NCBI RefSeq assembly: GCF_016907355.1
Contig: NZ_JAFBBW010000001.1
Span: 3,472,001-3,536,000 of the forward strand
Reading direction: 5' to 3'
Origin: Agromyces aurantiacus
Lineage (GTDB): Bacteria > Actinomycetota > Actinomycetes > Actinomycetales > Microbacteriaceae
Length of the DNA: 64,000 nucleotides
Below, in pieces: positions 17,853 through 28,837 of this stretch. The translations under genes and the position numbers were made by a program. Every line of letters starts with the position of its first letter. Position 1 is the first letter of the stretch. Below the pieces are notes generated by a model, which saw only the letters and a list, made by a program, of their open reading frames with translations, was not told the origin of the DNA and ran no database searches.

Positions 17853-18013
17853 GGGTTCCTCCTCAGGGTTCGACCGGCCGCCGGCCGGCACCGTGCGCCG
17901 GGTCGCGCGCCCCCTCGGCGATGACGTGAACGGATGCCTCGGCGAGGCGACCTCCGGAATCCTATCGGGACTCGCGGGAATAGCCGGCGATGGGCTACAG
18001 TTCGAGTGTGTAG

Positions 18014-18030
18014 ATACCCCTACCGGGTAT
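18014..18030. promoter_or_regulatory. CsoR-family-like operator over MFS promoter
   Basis: ATACCCCTACCGGGTAT: perfect 6 bp arms ATACCC (18014-18019) and GGGTAT (18025-18030) around CTACC. This G/C-tract dyad with TA edges resembles sites of the CsoR/FrmR/CstR regulator family. It abuts a -10-like TAGTAT (18031-18036) and lies 25 bp before the MFS start. No csoR-like gene is in the window, so the regulator would act in trans. Dyad seen; regulator inferred. Confidence 0.55.
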
Positions 18031-18054
18031 TAGTATTGAGATTCGGAGGACCCC

Positions 18055-19491
18055 ATGTCGGACGCATCGCGCCCCGCGCCCCGCCGGTGGCTCGGGCTCG
18101 CGCTCATCGCCACCGCGCAGTTCATCGTCATCATGGACACGTCGATCATCGGCGTGGCCCTGCCCGACATCCAGGCCGACCTGGGCTTCACGCCCGAGTC
18201 GCTCTCCTGGGTGTTCAACGCCTACGTCATCGCCTTCGGCGGACTGCTCCTGCTCGGCGGGCGCCTGTCCGACGTGTTCGGCGCGCGCCGCATGTTCGCG
18301 ACCGGATGGGCGACGCTCCTCGTCGGCTCGATCCTGGCCGGCGCCGCCGACGGCGTGGCCCTCGAGCTCGCCGGCCGCGTGGTCCAGGGCGCCGGATCCG
18401 CGCTCATCGCCCCCGCCGCGCTCACGCTGCTCATGACGCTCTTCGGCGGCACCGCCGAGCTGCCCAAGGCCTTCGCCGTCTACGGCGCGGCCGCGCCGAT
18501 CGGCGGCACCGCGGGCGTGTTCCTCGGCGGCGTGCTCACCGAGTACGCGAGCTGGCCGTGGGTGTTCTACGTGACCGTCCCGATCGCGGCCATCGTGCTC
18601 GCGCTCACACCCCTCGCGCTGCCCCGCGTGGCCGGGGCACGCGCCCGCATCGACCTCGCCGGCGCGGTGACCGCCACGCTCGGCCTCGCGGCCGTCGTCT
18701 ACGGCGTGGTCCGCGCACCCGAGGCCGGCTGGGGGTCGACCGAGGTGCTCGTCGCGCTCGGTGCAGGCGTGGTGCTGCTCCTCGCCTTCTTCGCCATCCA
18801 GGCTCGCCGTCGCACGCCGCTGCTGCGGCTGGGGATCCTGCGCGAACCACAGCTCGGTGCCGCGAACCTCGCGCAGGTGCTGCTTGGGGCGGCGTGGGTG
18901 CCGATGTGGTTCTTCCTGAACCTCTACCTGCAGCAGGTGCTCGGCGCCGGTGCCTTCGCCGCGGGTGCGGCGCTCCTGCCGATGACCGGCCTCATCGTCG
19001 TGGGCATGATCGTGCTCGCGCCGCGCCTGCAGGCGCGCTTCGGCACCAAGGCGATGGTCGTCTCGGGCTTCGCGCTGCTCGCCGCCGGCCTCGGCTGGCT
19101 CGCCCTGGTCCGACCCGACGGCTCGTACGTGGTCGACGTGCTCGGCCCGTCGCTCGTCGCCGCGCTCGGCATGGCCCTCGCGTTCGTCCCGTCGCTCGGC
19201 ACCGCGATCGGCGCCGCGCCGATGGCCGAGACCGGCGTCGCGTCGGGCCTCGTGAACACGAGCTACCAGATCGGCTCGGCCGTCGGCCTCGCGGCGCTCA
19301 CCGCGGTGTCGGCCGCCGTCACGGCCGGGGCGACGGATGTCGCGTCGCTGACCGACGGCTACAGCGCCGCGTTCGTCGGTGCGGGCATCATCGCGGTGCT
19401 CGGCCTGATCGCGGCCGCCGCCATGCTGGCCGGCCGGGCACGGTCGGCCGCGGGCTCGACCCCGGCCGAGGCCGAGTCCGTGCCCGCCTGA
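18055..19491 (+). CDS. MFS exporter, DHA2 (EmrB/QacA) type
   Basis: 478 residues, predicted 14 spans. The first span ends with MDTSIIGVALPDIQADLGF, the DHA2 signature; then WVFNAYVIAFGG and the motif A loop GGRLSDVFGARR; the fifth span carries the antiporter motif near GGTAGVFLGGVLTE. Strong GGAGGA site. About 40% similar by eye to the exporter at 2296-3762, but with its own control (CsoR-like dyad). A strong hairpin follows 18 bp after the stop. Substrate unknown. Confidence 0.92.
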   Translation: MSDASRPAPRRWLGLALIATAQFIVIMDTSIIGVALPDIQADLGFTPESLSWVFNAYVIAFGGLLLLGGRLSDVFGARRMFATGWATLLVGSILAGAADGVALELAGRVVQGAGSALIAPAALTLLMTLFGGTAELPKAFAVYGAAAPIGGTAGVFLGGVLTEYASWPWVFYVTVPIAAIVLALTPLALPRVAGARARIDLAGAVTATLGLAAVVYGVVRAPEAGWGSTEVLVALGAGVVLLLAFFAIQARRRTPLLRLGILREPQLGAANLAQVLLGAAWVPMWFFLNLYLQQVLGAGAFAAGAALLPMTGLIVVGMIVLAPRLQARFGTKAMVVSGFALLAAGLGWLALVRPDGSYVVDVLGPSLVAALGMALAFVPSLGTAIGAAPMAETGVASGLVNTSYQIGSAVGLAALTAVSAAVTAGATDVASLTDGYSAAFVGAGIIAVLGLIAAAAMLAGRARSAAGSTPAEAESVPA

Positions 19492-19509
19492 CCCGCGGCG
19501 CTTACGACC

Positions 19510-19551
19510 GGACGGGATCCGGCGCCTCCTCACCGGCGCCGGGTCCCGTCC
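19510..19551 (+). terminator. hairpin terminator after MFS gene
   Basis: 17 bp stem: left arm 19510-19526, loop TCCTCACC, right arm 19535-19551, with 16 Watson-Crick pairs and one T-G wobble. No U-run follows, as is common in high-G+C actinobacteria. Confidence 0.8.
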
Positions 19552-19604
19552 TCGTCATCCGCCGCCTCGGTGCCGTCGCCGAGCGGATTGTGTAACAATG
19601 CAGC

Positions 19605-20633
19605 ATGCGCTCCGTCCTGCTCGTGCTCGCCGCGGCGGTCTGCTTCGGCACGACCGGCACCGCCCAGGCGCTCGGCCCCGACGCCGACCCGCTCTCGCTC
19701 GGCACGGCGCGCATCCTCATCGGCGGAGGGGCCCTCGCGGCCGTGGCCCTCTCCCTCCATCTCGCCGGGCGCCGCGGCGACGCGACCGGGACATCCGTCG
19801 CCCCGGCGCTCGGCGGCTCGGCGCCCGGCGGTTCGGCGCCCGGCGGTTCGGCCACAGGTGGCCGCACACCGCGCCTGGTTCCCGCGCTCGCGGTGCTCGT
19901 CGGCGCCGCCGGCGTCCTCGCCTACCAGCCGGCATTCTTCGCCGGCACGGCCGCGAACGGCGTCGCCGTCGGCACGGTCGTCGCGCTCGGCTCCGCACCG
20001 GTCCTCACCGGGGCGCTCGACTGGGCGCTCCGCCGACGGTTCCCCGGCCGCGCGTGGATCGTCGCGACCGTGCTCGCGACGACCGGTGTCGGCATTCTCG
20101 CGGCCGCGACCGGAACCGGCACCGGGCCGTCGGGCGTCGACCCGCTCGGCGTCGCCGCCTCCGTCGGCGCGGGTGCCTCGTACGCGGTCTACACGCTCGC
20201 GGGCAAGTCCCTGCTCGACCGCGGCTGGAACTCGTCGGCGAGCATGGGTGCGATCTTCGGCGTCGCCGCGGCCGCCAGCCTGCCCATGCTCCTCATGACG
20301 GATACCTCGTGGCTCGCGGCGCCCGACGGCCTCGCCATGGCCCTCTGGCTCGGGCTGGTCACCACCACCGTGGCGTACCTGATGTTCGGCGCCGGGCTCC
20401 GCCGCCTCGCGCCCGCGACCGTCTCGACCCTCACGCTCGCCGAGCCCCTCACCGCGACCCTGCTCGGGGTGCTCGTCCTGCAGGAGCAACTGCCGGCCAC
20501 GGCCATCGCGGGCCTCGGGGTGCTCGCGTCGGGCATCATGCTGCTCGCGGTGTCGAGCAGCCTCCCGATGCCGCGGCGCGGCGCCGCGCGAGCCGCATCT
20601 CCCGCGCCCGCCGATGTCGGGGGTGCGGCCTAG
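19605..20633 (+). CDS. EamA/DMT-family transporter
   Basis: 342 residues, ten predicted spans in two EamA repeats (about 1-160 and 165-315), typical of metabolite or drug exporters. Between spans 2 and 3 lies an inserted Gly/Ser/Ala loop (GGSAPGGSAPGGSATGG) encoded by a 15-nt tandem repeat near 19812-19860. No Shine-Dalgarno; TAACAAT lies 5-11 nt upstream, so the mRNA may be nearly leaderless. Its stop codon forms part of the -10 box of the next gene. Confidence 0.88.
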   Translation: MRSVLLVLAAAVCFGTTGTAQALGPDADPLSLGTARILIGGGALAAVALSLHLAGRRGDATGTSVAPALGGSAPGGSAPGGSATGGRTPRLVPALAVLVGAAGVLAYQPAFFAGTAANGVAVGTVVALGSAPVLTGALDWALRRRFPGRAWIVATVLATTGVGILAAATGTGTGPSGVDPLGVAASVGAGASYAVYTLAGKSLLDRGWNSSASMGAIFGVAAAASLPMLLMTDTSWLAAPDGLAMALWLGLVTTTVAYLMFGAGLRRLAPATVSTLTLAEPLTATLLGVLVLQEQLPATAIAGLGVLASGIMLLAVSSSLPMPRRGAARAASPAPADVGGAA

Positions 20634-20636
20634 CCT
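20631..20636 (+). promoter_or_regulatory. -10 box TAGCCT, leaderless start
   Basis: TAGCCT six nt before the ATG at 20643; it overlaps the TAG stop of the preceding transporter gene. No ribosome site. Confidence 0.6.
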
Positions 20637-20642
20637 CGCAGG

Positions 20643-21341
20643 ATGGACGTCATCCTCATCCCCGGCTTCTGGCTCGACGCGAGCTCGTGGAGCGACGTGA
20701 CGCCGGCGCTCGAGGCGGCCGGTCACCGCGTGCACGCCGTGACCCTCCCCGGGCTCGAGTCCGCCGATGCGGCGAGGGCCGGGATCAGCCTCGACGACCA
20801 CGTGGAGGCCGTGGTGCACCTGGTCGACGACCTCGCCGGCTCGGTCGTGCTGGTCGGGCACTCGGGCGGCGGGGCGATCGCGCAGGCCGTCTCCGATCGG
20901 CGGCCCGACCGGGTCGCGCGCGTGGTCTACGTCGATGCCGGGCCACTGGCCCCCGGCGACCCGATCAACGACGACCTGCCGGTCGTCGGCGACGAGATCC
21001 CGCTGCCGGAATGGTCGGTCTTCGGCGAGGGCATGCTCGCCGACCTCGACGAGGAGCACCGCCGGCGGTTCCGCGAGCGCGCGATCCCCGAGCCCGCGCG
21101 GGTCGCCTCCGACCCGCTGCGCCTCGGCGACGAGCGCCGACGCGACGTGCCGACGACCGTCATCACGTGCGAGTACCCGAGTGCCCAGCTGAAGGAATGG
21201 GTCGCCGGCGGCGCCCCGTTCGTGCGTGAGCTCGCCGCGATGCGCGAAGTCGAGTACGTCGACCTTCCCACCGGACACTGGCCGCAGTTCACCCGGCCCG
21301 CCGAACTCGGCCGCCTGCTCGTCGACGCGATCGACCGCTGA
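20643..21341 (+). CDS. alpha/beta hydrolase
   Basis: 232 residues. Oxyanion region IPGFWLDASSW, nucleophile elbow VGHSGGG with Ser74, DAGPL after strand 6, and catalytic His in LPTGHWPQFTRP near residue 216. Esterase/lipase-like small hydrolases of this type (Abhydrolase_6) have very varied substrates. Read from its own leaderless promoter inside the transporter gene's end. Confidence 0.85.
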   Translation: MDVILIPGFWLDASSWSDVTPALEAAGHRVHAVTLPGLESADAARAGISLDDHVEAVVHLVDDLAGSVVLVGHSGGGAIAQAVSDRRPDRVARVVYVDAGPLAPGDPINDDLPVVGDEIPLPEWSVFGEGMLADLDEEHRRRFRERAIPEPARVASDPLRLGDERRRDVPTTVITCEYPSAQLKEWVAGGAPFVRELAAMREVEYVDLPTGHWPQFTRPAELGRLLVDAIDR

Positions 21342-21387
21342 GGCGCTGGGAGGGCCGCGGCGCCGCCGCGCGGGCCGGGCCGCTCGA

Positions 21388-22152
21388 TCAGCCCGCCGGC
21401 GCGGCGTCGGCGAGGAACCTGGCGACCGCCCCGGCGATCCCGTCCCGCGCGGCCTGCCGGTCGATCGTCGCCTCGCCGTCGCCCGGCTGGGCGCCGTAGT
21501 CGCCGAACGACGCGTGGTTGGCCCCCTCGATGAGCACCGACACCGCGTCGTCGGGCAGCATCCCGGCGCGCGCTGCCACCTCGTCGGGCGTGCTGAGACC
21601 GTCGTGCTCGGCCACGATCGAGAGCACCGCGAGGCCCGAGTCCGAGAGGTCGTCGACGCAGTAGCTGCCGAACAGCATGAGTCCGACCACGTCGAGGTCG
21701 GGGTCCGATCCGTCGGCCGCCTCCGCCGCGAGCTGGCACGCGCGCACGCCGCCGAGGGAGTGCCCGCCGACGAACCACTGCTCGACCTCGGGCGCGTCCG
21801 CCGTGAACGCCGACAGCGGGCGCGTGTCGAAGAACGCGAGGTTCAGCGTCGGCCGCGTGATGACGACCGTCATCCCGGTCTCCTCGGCGATGCCGGCCAT
21901 CTTGTAGAGGTAGGCCGAGGGATGGACCTTCGCTCCCGGCACGAACACCAAGCCCATGCCCGACCCGCCGTCCGTCGGGGTGATCACGAACGAGCGGTCG
22001 GTCGACGTGATCTCCACGGCGTCCGAACGCCACGCGTCGAGCGAGGCGGGGCGGTCCCCCGCGAACACGATGTTCGCGTACACGAGGAACGCCACGACCC
22101 CGAGCACGAGCACGGCCGCGACCGCGGCGAGCACGGCGCCGAGGCGCCGCAT
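21388..22152 (-). CDS. membrane-anchored alpha/beta hydrolase
   Basis: 254 residues. An N-terminal signal-anchor (about 5-30, AVLAAVAAVLVLGVVAFLVYANIVF), then a hydrolase fold with LVFVPGAKVHPSAY, the nucleophile elbow VGGHSLGG (Ser132), acid in VAEHDGLST, and His in IEGANHASFGDYG. The whole matches Abhydrolase_5-type extracytoplasmic hydrolases. Its ATG shares one base with the stop of the zinc metallopeptidase gene (TGATG), so the pair is coupled. Substrate unknown. Confidence 0.85.
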   Translation of the reverse strand: MRRLGAVLAAVAAVLVLGVVAFLVYANIVFAGDRPASLDAWRSDAVEITSTDRSFVITPTDGGSGMGLVFVPGAKVHPSAYLYKMAGIAEETGMTVVITRPTLNLAFFDTRPLSAFTADAPEVEQWFVGGHSLGGVRACQLAAEAADGSDPDLDVVGLMLFGSYCVDDLSDSGLAVLSIVAEHDGLSTPDEVAARAGMLPDDAVSVLIEGANHASFGDYGAQPGDGEATIDRQAARDGIAGAVARFLADAAPAG

Positions 22153-23030
22153 CAGAGGTCGTTCCCGCTCACGCCGAACGTGTCGCAGGCGCCAGCGCCC
22201 TGCTCGTAGCCGGTCTCGAACCACCGCACGCGCTGCTCGCTCGTGCCGTGCGTGAACGCGTGCGGGTTGACCTGGCCCTGGGTCGTCTCCTGGATCCGGT
22301 CGTCGCCCACGGCCGCGGCGGCGCTCAGCGCCTCGGTGTACTGCTCGCGCGTGATCGGCTGCAGGAACGTCACCCCGTTCGCATCCTCGGTCGTCGAGGC
22401 CGCGCCGGCCCACGCACCCGCGAAGCAGTCGGCCTGCAGCTCGACGCGCACGGCGTTCGAGGTGGGCCCGGTCTGCCCGTCCTGCGACGACTGGAGGATG
22501 CCCGCGAGGTTCTGCACGTGGTGGCCCCACTCGTGCGCGACCACGTACATCTCGGCGAGCGGGCCGCTCTCGGCGCCGAACTGCTGCTCGAGCGTGTCGT
22601 AGAACGACGTGTCGATGTAGATGGTCTGGTCGGGCGGGCAGTAGAACGGACCCGTCGCCGACGACGCGTTGCCGCACCCCGTGGCGACCGCCTGGCTGAA
22701 CAGGACGAAGTCCTGCGGGCCCACGTAGTCGACGCCGATGCTCGGCGCCGCCTCCTGCCAGTAGTCCTCGAGCGACGCCGACGCGCCCTGCATGCGGCAG
22801 TCGATGCGCTCGTTGGCGTCCTGTCCGGTCTGGCACTGCTCGAGCGCGGAGTCCTCCTGAGTGGTCCCTTGGTCGCCGCCGCCCAGAAGGCCGGTCAGGT
22901 TCACGCCGAGGAACTGCGACAACAGGACGAGGGCCAGGGCGCCGAGACCGCCGCCGACGGCGATGCCCGTGGTGCGGCCGCGTCGCGACGCCTTGCCGCT
23001 GCTGATGTCGGAGTCGGGGTTGAACGTCAT
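22152..23030 (-). CDS. neutral zinc metallopeptidase (YpfJ/PF04228)
   Basis: 292 residues. Short cytoplasmic head, one span (about 21-45), then an extracytoplasmic peptidase domain with zinc motif HEWGH (166-170) followed by HVQNLAGI, and VRVELQADCFAGAWA giving the third ligand, all typical of YpfJ-family putative metallopeptidases. Conserved cysteines (CQTGQ, CRMQG, GCGN, YCPP, DCFAG, ACDTF) suggest disulfides. Normal family length. Physiological role unknown in the family. Confidence 0.9.
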   Translation of the reverse strand: MTFNPDSDISSGKASRRGRTTGIAVGGGLGALALVLLSQFLGVNLTGLLGGGDQGTTQEDSALEQCQTGQDANERIDCRMQGASASLEDYWQEAAPSIGVDYVGPQDFVLFSQAVATGCGNASSATGPFYCPPDQTIYIDTSFYDTLEQQFGAESGPLAEMYVVAHEWGHHVQNLAGILQSSQDGQTGPTSNAVRVELQADCFAGAWAGAASTTEDANGVTFLQPITREQYTEALSAAAAVGDDRIQETTQGQVNPHAFTHGTSEQRVRWFETGYEQGAGACDTFGVSGNDL

Positions 23031-23039
23031 GCCCCGACG

Positions 23040-24503
<1,464 letters not shown>

Positions 24504-24647
24504 GCTGTCCCCTCAGTCCGGCCCACGGTCGTTCCGTTCACGCCCCCGAGTGCAACGCTAGCGGGGGCGCATGGTGCTCCACGACGGCGCGCCGCCGCGA
24601 GACGGCCGCTCGGGCGCCATCCTCGGCTCCGTCTCAGGTGCGCGTCC

Positions 24648-24653
24648 TACCGT
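24648..24653 (+). promoter_or_regulatory. -10 box TACCGT, leaderless start
   Basis: TACCGT six nt before the ATG at 24660, with no ribosome site between. Confidence 0.55.
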
Positions 24654-24659
24654 GCGGCC

Positions 24660-25154
24660 ATGCGACCAGTCCGTGATCCCGTGGCGCCGGGTCAGGAGTC
24701 CGTCTGGGACTACCCGCGCCCGCCCCGGCTCGAGCACGTGGACGTGCGGGTGACCGTCGACCTGGGCGGCGAGCGCATCGTCGACACCCGCGATGTCGTG
24801 CGCGTGCTCGAAACGAGCCATCCGCCCGTCTACTACCTGCCGTTCGCGGCGTTCGCCGAGGGGTCGCTGACGCCCACCTCCGGGTCGTCCTTCTGCGAGT
24901 TCAAGGGCGCCGCGGGCTACCTCAGCGTGCACGGCGGCGGGCGCACGGCCGAACGCGCCGCGTGGTACTACCCGGACCCGTCGCCCGGATTCGAGGATCT
25001 CAGCGGCCGGGTGGCGCTCTACGCCGGCCCGATGGACGCGTGCACGGTCGACGGTGAGCGCGTGGTGCCGCAGCCCGGTTCGTTCTACGGCGGGTGGATC
25101 ACGTCGCGCGTCGCGGGCCCGTTCAAGGGCGCGCCGGGCACCATGGGGTGGTGA
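24660..25154 (+). CDS. DUF427 family protein
   Basis: 164 residues, a small beta-rich cytoplasmic protein. Family landmarks: VWDYPRPPRLE, YYLPFAAFAEGSLTPTSGSSFCEFKG, AAWYYPDPSPGFEDLSGRVALYAGPMDACTVDGE and the aromatic PQPGSFYGGWIT. DUF427 proteins have no settled biochemical function. The ATG at 24660 follows a leaderless-type -10. Divergent from the iminopeptidase gene. Confidence 0.87.
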   Translation: MRPVRDPVAPGQESVWDYPRPPRLEHVDVRVTVDLGGERIVDTRDVVRVLETSHPPVYYLPFAAFAEGSLTPTSGSSFCEFKGAAGYLSVHGGGRTAERAAWYYPDPSPGFEDLSGRVALYAGPMDACTVDGERVVPQPGSFYGGWITSRVAGPFKGAPGTMGW

Positions 25155-25188
25155 CCCGGTGCGGATGCCGCGGCCCGCAGCCCCGGCG

Positions 25189-26214
<1,026 letters not shown>

Positions 26215-26238
26215 CCCGGGCGGATGGCACGGCCGTCC

Positions 26239-26244
26239 TACGCT
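26239..26244 (+). promoter_or_regulatory. -10 box TACGCT, leaderless start
   Basis: TACGCT six nt before the ATG at 26251; no ribosome site. Confidence 0.55.
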
Positions 26245-26250
26245 GGGATC

Positions 26251-26451
26251 ATGGCCGATCGCGAACCGATGTCCCCTGCACGCCGACGCCAGCTCATCCT
26301 GGGCCTCGTCGTCGGCGTGATCGTCGGCGTGGCGGTGAGCGTGTGGACGGGCTTCTGGCTGTGGCTCGCCGCGGGAGTGGCCGTCGGACTCGCCGCGGGC
26401 GCCATCATGACGCCGCCCGGGGAGGACGACGGCCGGCCTTCCGGTCGCTGA
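26251..26451 (+). CDS. small membrane protein
   Basis: 66 residues. Basic N-terminus (MADREPMSPARRRQ), two closely spaced hydrophobic segments (about 14-30 and 35-53), then an acidic and polar tail. Unknown function. The start at 26251 rather than an upstream in-frame ATG at 26224 rests on the -10 box six nt before it. Confidence 0.6.
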   Translation: MADREPMSPARRRQLILGLVVGVIVGVAVSVWTGFWLWLAAGVAVGLAAGAIMTPPGEDDGRPSGR

Positions 26452-26488
26452 TCCGAGCCCGACGCTCGACCGCGCCCGCAGACGGGAA

Positions 26489-26516
26489 CGGGCCGGGCGC
26501 CGTCGCGCCCGGCCCG
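26489..26516. terminator. bidirectional hairpin terminator
   Basis: Perfect 12 bp stem (26489-26500 with 26505-26516) around a CGTC loop, between the convergent small membrane protein and acyl-CoA oxidase genes. Confidence 0.85.
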
Positions 26517-26530
26517 CCCCGCGGCATCCG

Positions 26531-28657
26531 TTACCGCTTGGCCTTCTCGGACTTCTCGGGCACGGGCAGCGTGCCCGCCTCGCGCTGGGCGGCGTAGTAC
26601 GCGCGCGCCTCGTCCTGCCGCTGCTGCTCCGCGCCCGACGCGATCGCCGCCCGCAGGTGCTCGGGCGCGAAGCCGAATGCGTCGACGAGGTCGAGCGCAT
26701 ACGGGCGCAGCCGCTCGACCAGGCGGTCGATGTACGCCGTGACGGCCTGCGCGCGCTGGGGCGAGAGGCGGCCGTGGATCAGGTACCACTCGAGGTGCTT
26801 CTCGATGAGGCCGAGGCCGAACAGGTCGCGCAGCCACGTGAGCACCTGCGTGGTGCCCGGGTCCTCGGTGGCGGCGAGGCCTCGCGTGAACGCCTCCCAC
26901 TGCAGCAGCTCGGCATGCGCGCGCGCGGCCTCGATGAGCTCGTTCTGGTTGCGGTTGAACAGCGCCGCCGCCTCGGCCTTCGCGAGCTTGCGCGAGTCGC
27001 GCAGGCGCCCGGCGATCTCGGCGATCATCGCCTCGACCCGGTCGGTGAGCAGCTCGCGCTGGGTCTCCTCCTCGCGCAGCTCGTGCACCGAGCGGGCGGT
27101 CGAGCCGAAGTCGGCGATGGTCTGCGCGAGCCGGCGCAGGCCCGTGCCGTGGTAGGCGCGGTCGGCGGTCTGCGCCACGACGTACCGGGCCATCGCCCCC
27201 GCGTCGGCCTTGGCGAACTGCTTCGAGTAGTCGGTGAGCAGGCGCTTGGCGACCAGCTGGAGCAGCACGTTGTTGTCGCCCTCGAACGTGACGTAGACGT
27301 CGAGGTCCTGACGCAGGCCGACGATGCGGTTCTCGGCGAGGAAGCCGGCGCCGCCGCACGCCTCGCGCGCTTCCTGCAGCGTCTCGAGCGCGTGCCACGT
27401 GGAGAGCGGCTTGAGGGCGGCCGCGATGGTCTCGAGGTCCTGCCGGTCCTCGTCGGTGTCGGCGGCTCCCGAGAAGACCGCGTCGAACTTCCGCAGGAAC
27501 TCGTCGTGCGCGAAGACCTGCGCGTAGGTCGTCGCGAGCCTGGGCAGCAGCCGGCGCTGGTGCCGCTGGTAGTCGAGCAGCACCTCCTCGTCGGTGTCGC
27601 TGCCGGCGTTGAACTGGCGGCGCTGCGTGCCGTAGGTGATCGCGATGGCCAGGCCCATGGCGCTCGCGGTCGTCGCGGCGCCGTCGAGCGAGACGCGACC
27701 CTGCACGAGGGTGCCGAGCATCGTGAAGAACCGTCGGCCCGGGCTCGGGATCGGGCTGGAGTAGGTGCCGTCGGGCGCGACGTCGCCGTAGCGGTTCAGC
27801 AGGTTCTCGCGCGGCACGCGGACGTTCGTGAAGTGCAGCCGGCCGTTGTCGATGCCGTTGAGGCCGCCCTTCAGGCCGTCGTCCTCGCCGCCGATGCCCG
27901 GCAGGAAGGCGCCCGTCTGGTCGCGCAGGGGCACGTAGAACGCGTGCACGCCGTGGTTCACGCCCTTGGTCACGAGCTGGGCGAACACGACCGCGGCGAT
28001 GCCATGCAGCGCCGCGTTGCCGAGGTAGTCCTTCCACGCGCCGCGGAACGGGGTGTGGAGCACGAACTCCTCGGTCTCGGGGTCGTACGTGGCGGTGGTG
28101 CCGATGGACGCGACGTCGGATCCGTGACCCGTCTCGGTCATCGCGAACGCACCGGGCACCTCGAGGCTCATGATGCCCGGCAGGTACTTCTCGTGGTGGG
28201 GCGTCGTGCCGAGGTGCAGCACCGCGGCCCCGAAGAGGCCCCACTGCACGCCCGACTTGATCTGCAGGCTCGGGTCGGCCAGGACGAGCTCCTCGAACGC
28301 GGCGATGTTGCCGCCGTGGTCGTCCTCGCCGCCGAGCTCCTTCGGGAACGCCTTGTGCACCGCACCCGACTCGACCAGCAGCTTGAGCTGGCCGAGCACG
28401 CGTTCGCGGTGCTCCGGCATGGCCTGGCCCTCGATGCGCTGGAACGCGGGATCGGCGGCGCGGGCTCGAGCGGCCAGACGCGCCTCGGGCCAGGTGCCGA
28501 GCAGCTGGCGGCCGAGGGCCGCGACGTCGACCACCGGGGCGGCGTTCGCGTCGATCGGGGTGTTCGCCGGCGTCGCGGCGGCGGCACCCTGCGGGGTGCC
28601 AAGGCGCTCGACCTTCGGCGCGGGAGTGGCGTCGGTTCGGGATGCCGTGTCGACCAT
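26531..28657 (-). CDS. acyl-CoA oxidase/dehydrogenase (ACOX-like)
   Basis: 708-residue flavoenzyme of peroxisomal acyl-CoA oxidase layout: an N-terminal Thr/Pro/Ala-rich lead (about 1-35), acyl-CoA dehydrogenase N and middle domains (FAMTETGHGSDVASIGTTATYD at about 195-215; HTPFRGAWKDYLGNAA), the FAD-contacting LVQGRVSLDGAA, EACGGAGFLAENRI, and the C-terminal oxidase domain. It carries out the first beta-oxidation step on acyl-CoA, passing electrons to O2 and giving H2O2 if truly an oxidase. Start ATG 28657 with a GAAGGA site. A dyad in its upstream region may be an operator. Confidence 0.9.
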   Translation of the reverse strand: MVDTASRTDATPAPKVERLGTPQGAAAATPANTPIDANAAPVVDVAALGRQLLGTWPEARLAARARAADPAFQRIEGQAMPEHRERVLGQLKLLVESGAVHKAFPKELGGEDDHGGNIAAFEELVLADPSLQIKSGVQWGLFGAAVLHLGTTPHHEKYLPGIMSLEVPGAFAMTETGHGSDVASIGTTATYDPETEEFVLHTPFRGAWKDYLGNAALHGIAAVVFAQLVTKGVNHGVHAFYVPLRDQTGAFLPGIGGEDDGLKGGLNGIDNGRLHFTNVRVPRENLLNRYGDVAPDGTYSSPIPSPGRRFFTMLGTLVQGRVSLDGAATTASAMGLAIAITYGTQRRQFNAGSDTDEEVLLDYQRHQRRLLPRLATTYAQVFAHDEFLRKFDAVFSGAADTDEDRQDLETIAAALKPLSTWHALETLQEAREACGGAGFLAENRIVGLRQDLDVYVTFEGDNNVLLQLVAKRLLTDYSKQFAKADAGAMARYVVAQTADRAYHGTGLRRLAQTIADFGSTARSVHELREEETQRELLTDRVEAMIAEIAGRLRDSRKLAKAEAAALFNRNQNELIEAARAHAELLQWEAFTRGLAATEDPGTTQVLTWLRDLFGLGLIEKHLEWYLIHGRLSPQRAQAVTAYIDRLVERLRPYALDLVDAFGFAPEHLRAAIASGAEQQRQDEARAYYAAQREAGTLPVPEKSEKAKR

Positions 28658-28775
28658 CGTCGGTTCGTCCTTCGTACGCGGATGAGGGCTTCGCTCCACG
28701 GTATGGCGGTGCTCCCGAGCACCGAAACGGTCCGTCAGCGGCCTACAAATCGCGGTTCGCGGCATCCGACCGACC

Positions 28776-28791
28776 TTGTGGCATCCCACAA
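28776..28791. promoter_or_regulatory. candidate operator TTGTGG-CATC-CCACAA
   Basis: Perfect 6 bp dyad 28776-28781/28786-28791, about 120 bp upstream of the acyl-CoA oxidase start and downstream of nothing else that needs it. TTGT...ACAA edges are common in GntR-type sites. Regulator unknown. Confidence 0.4.
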
Positions 28792-28837
28792 AGGAGGCCA
28801 CTCAGGCCGTTGGAGGATCGACAAGACCACGCTCGGA

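Noticed and set aside
21342..21387. Terminator between convergent hydrolase genes
   Set aside because: G+C-rich with partial self-complementarity, but no clean stem; not called.
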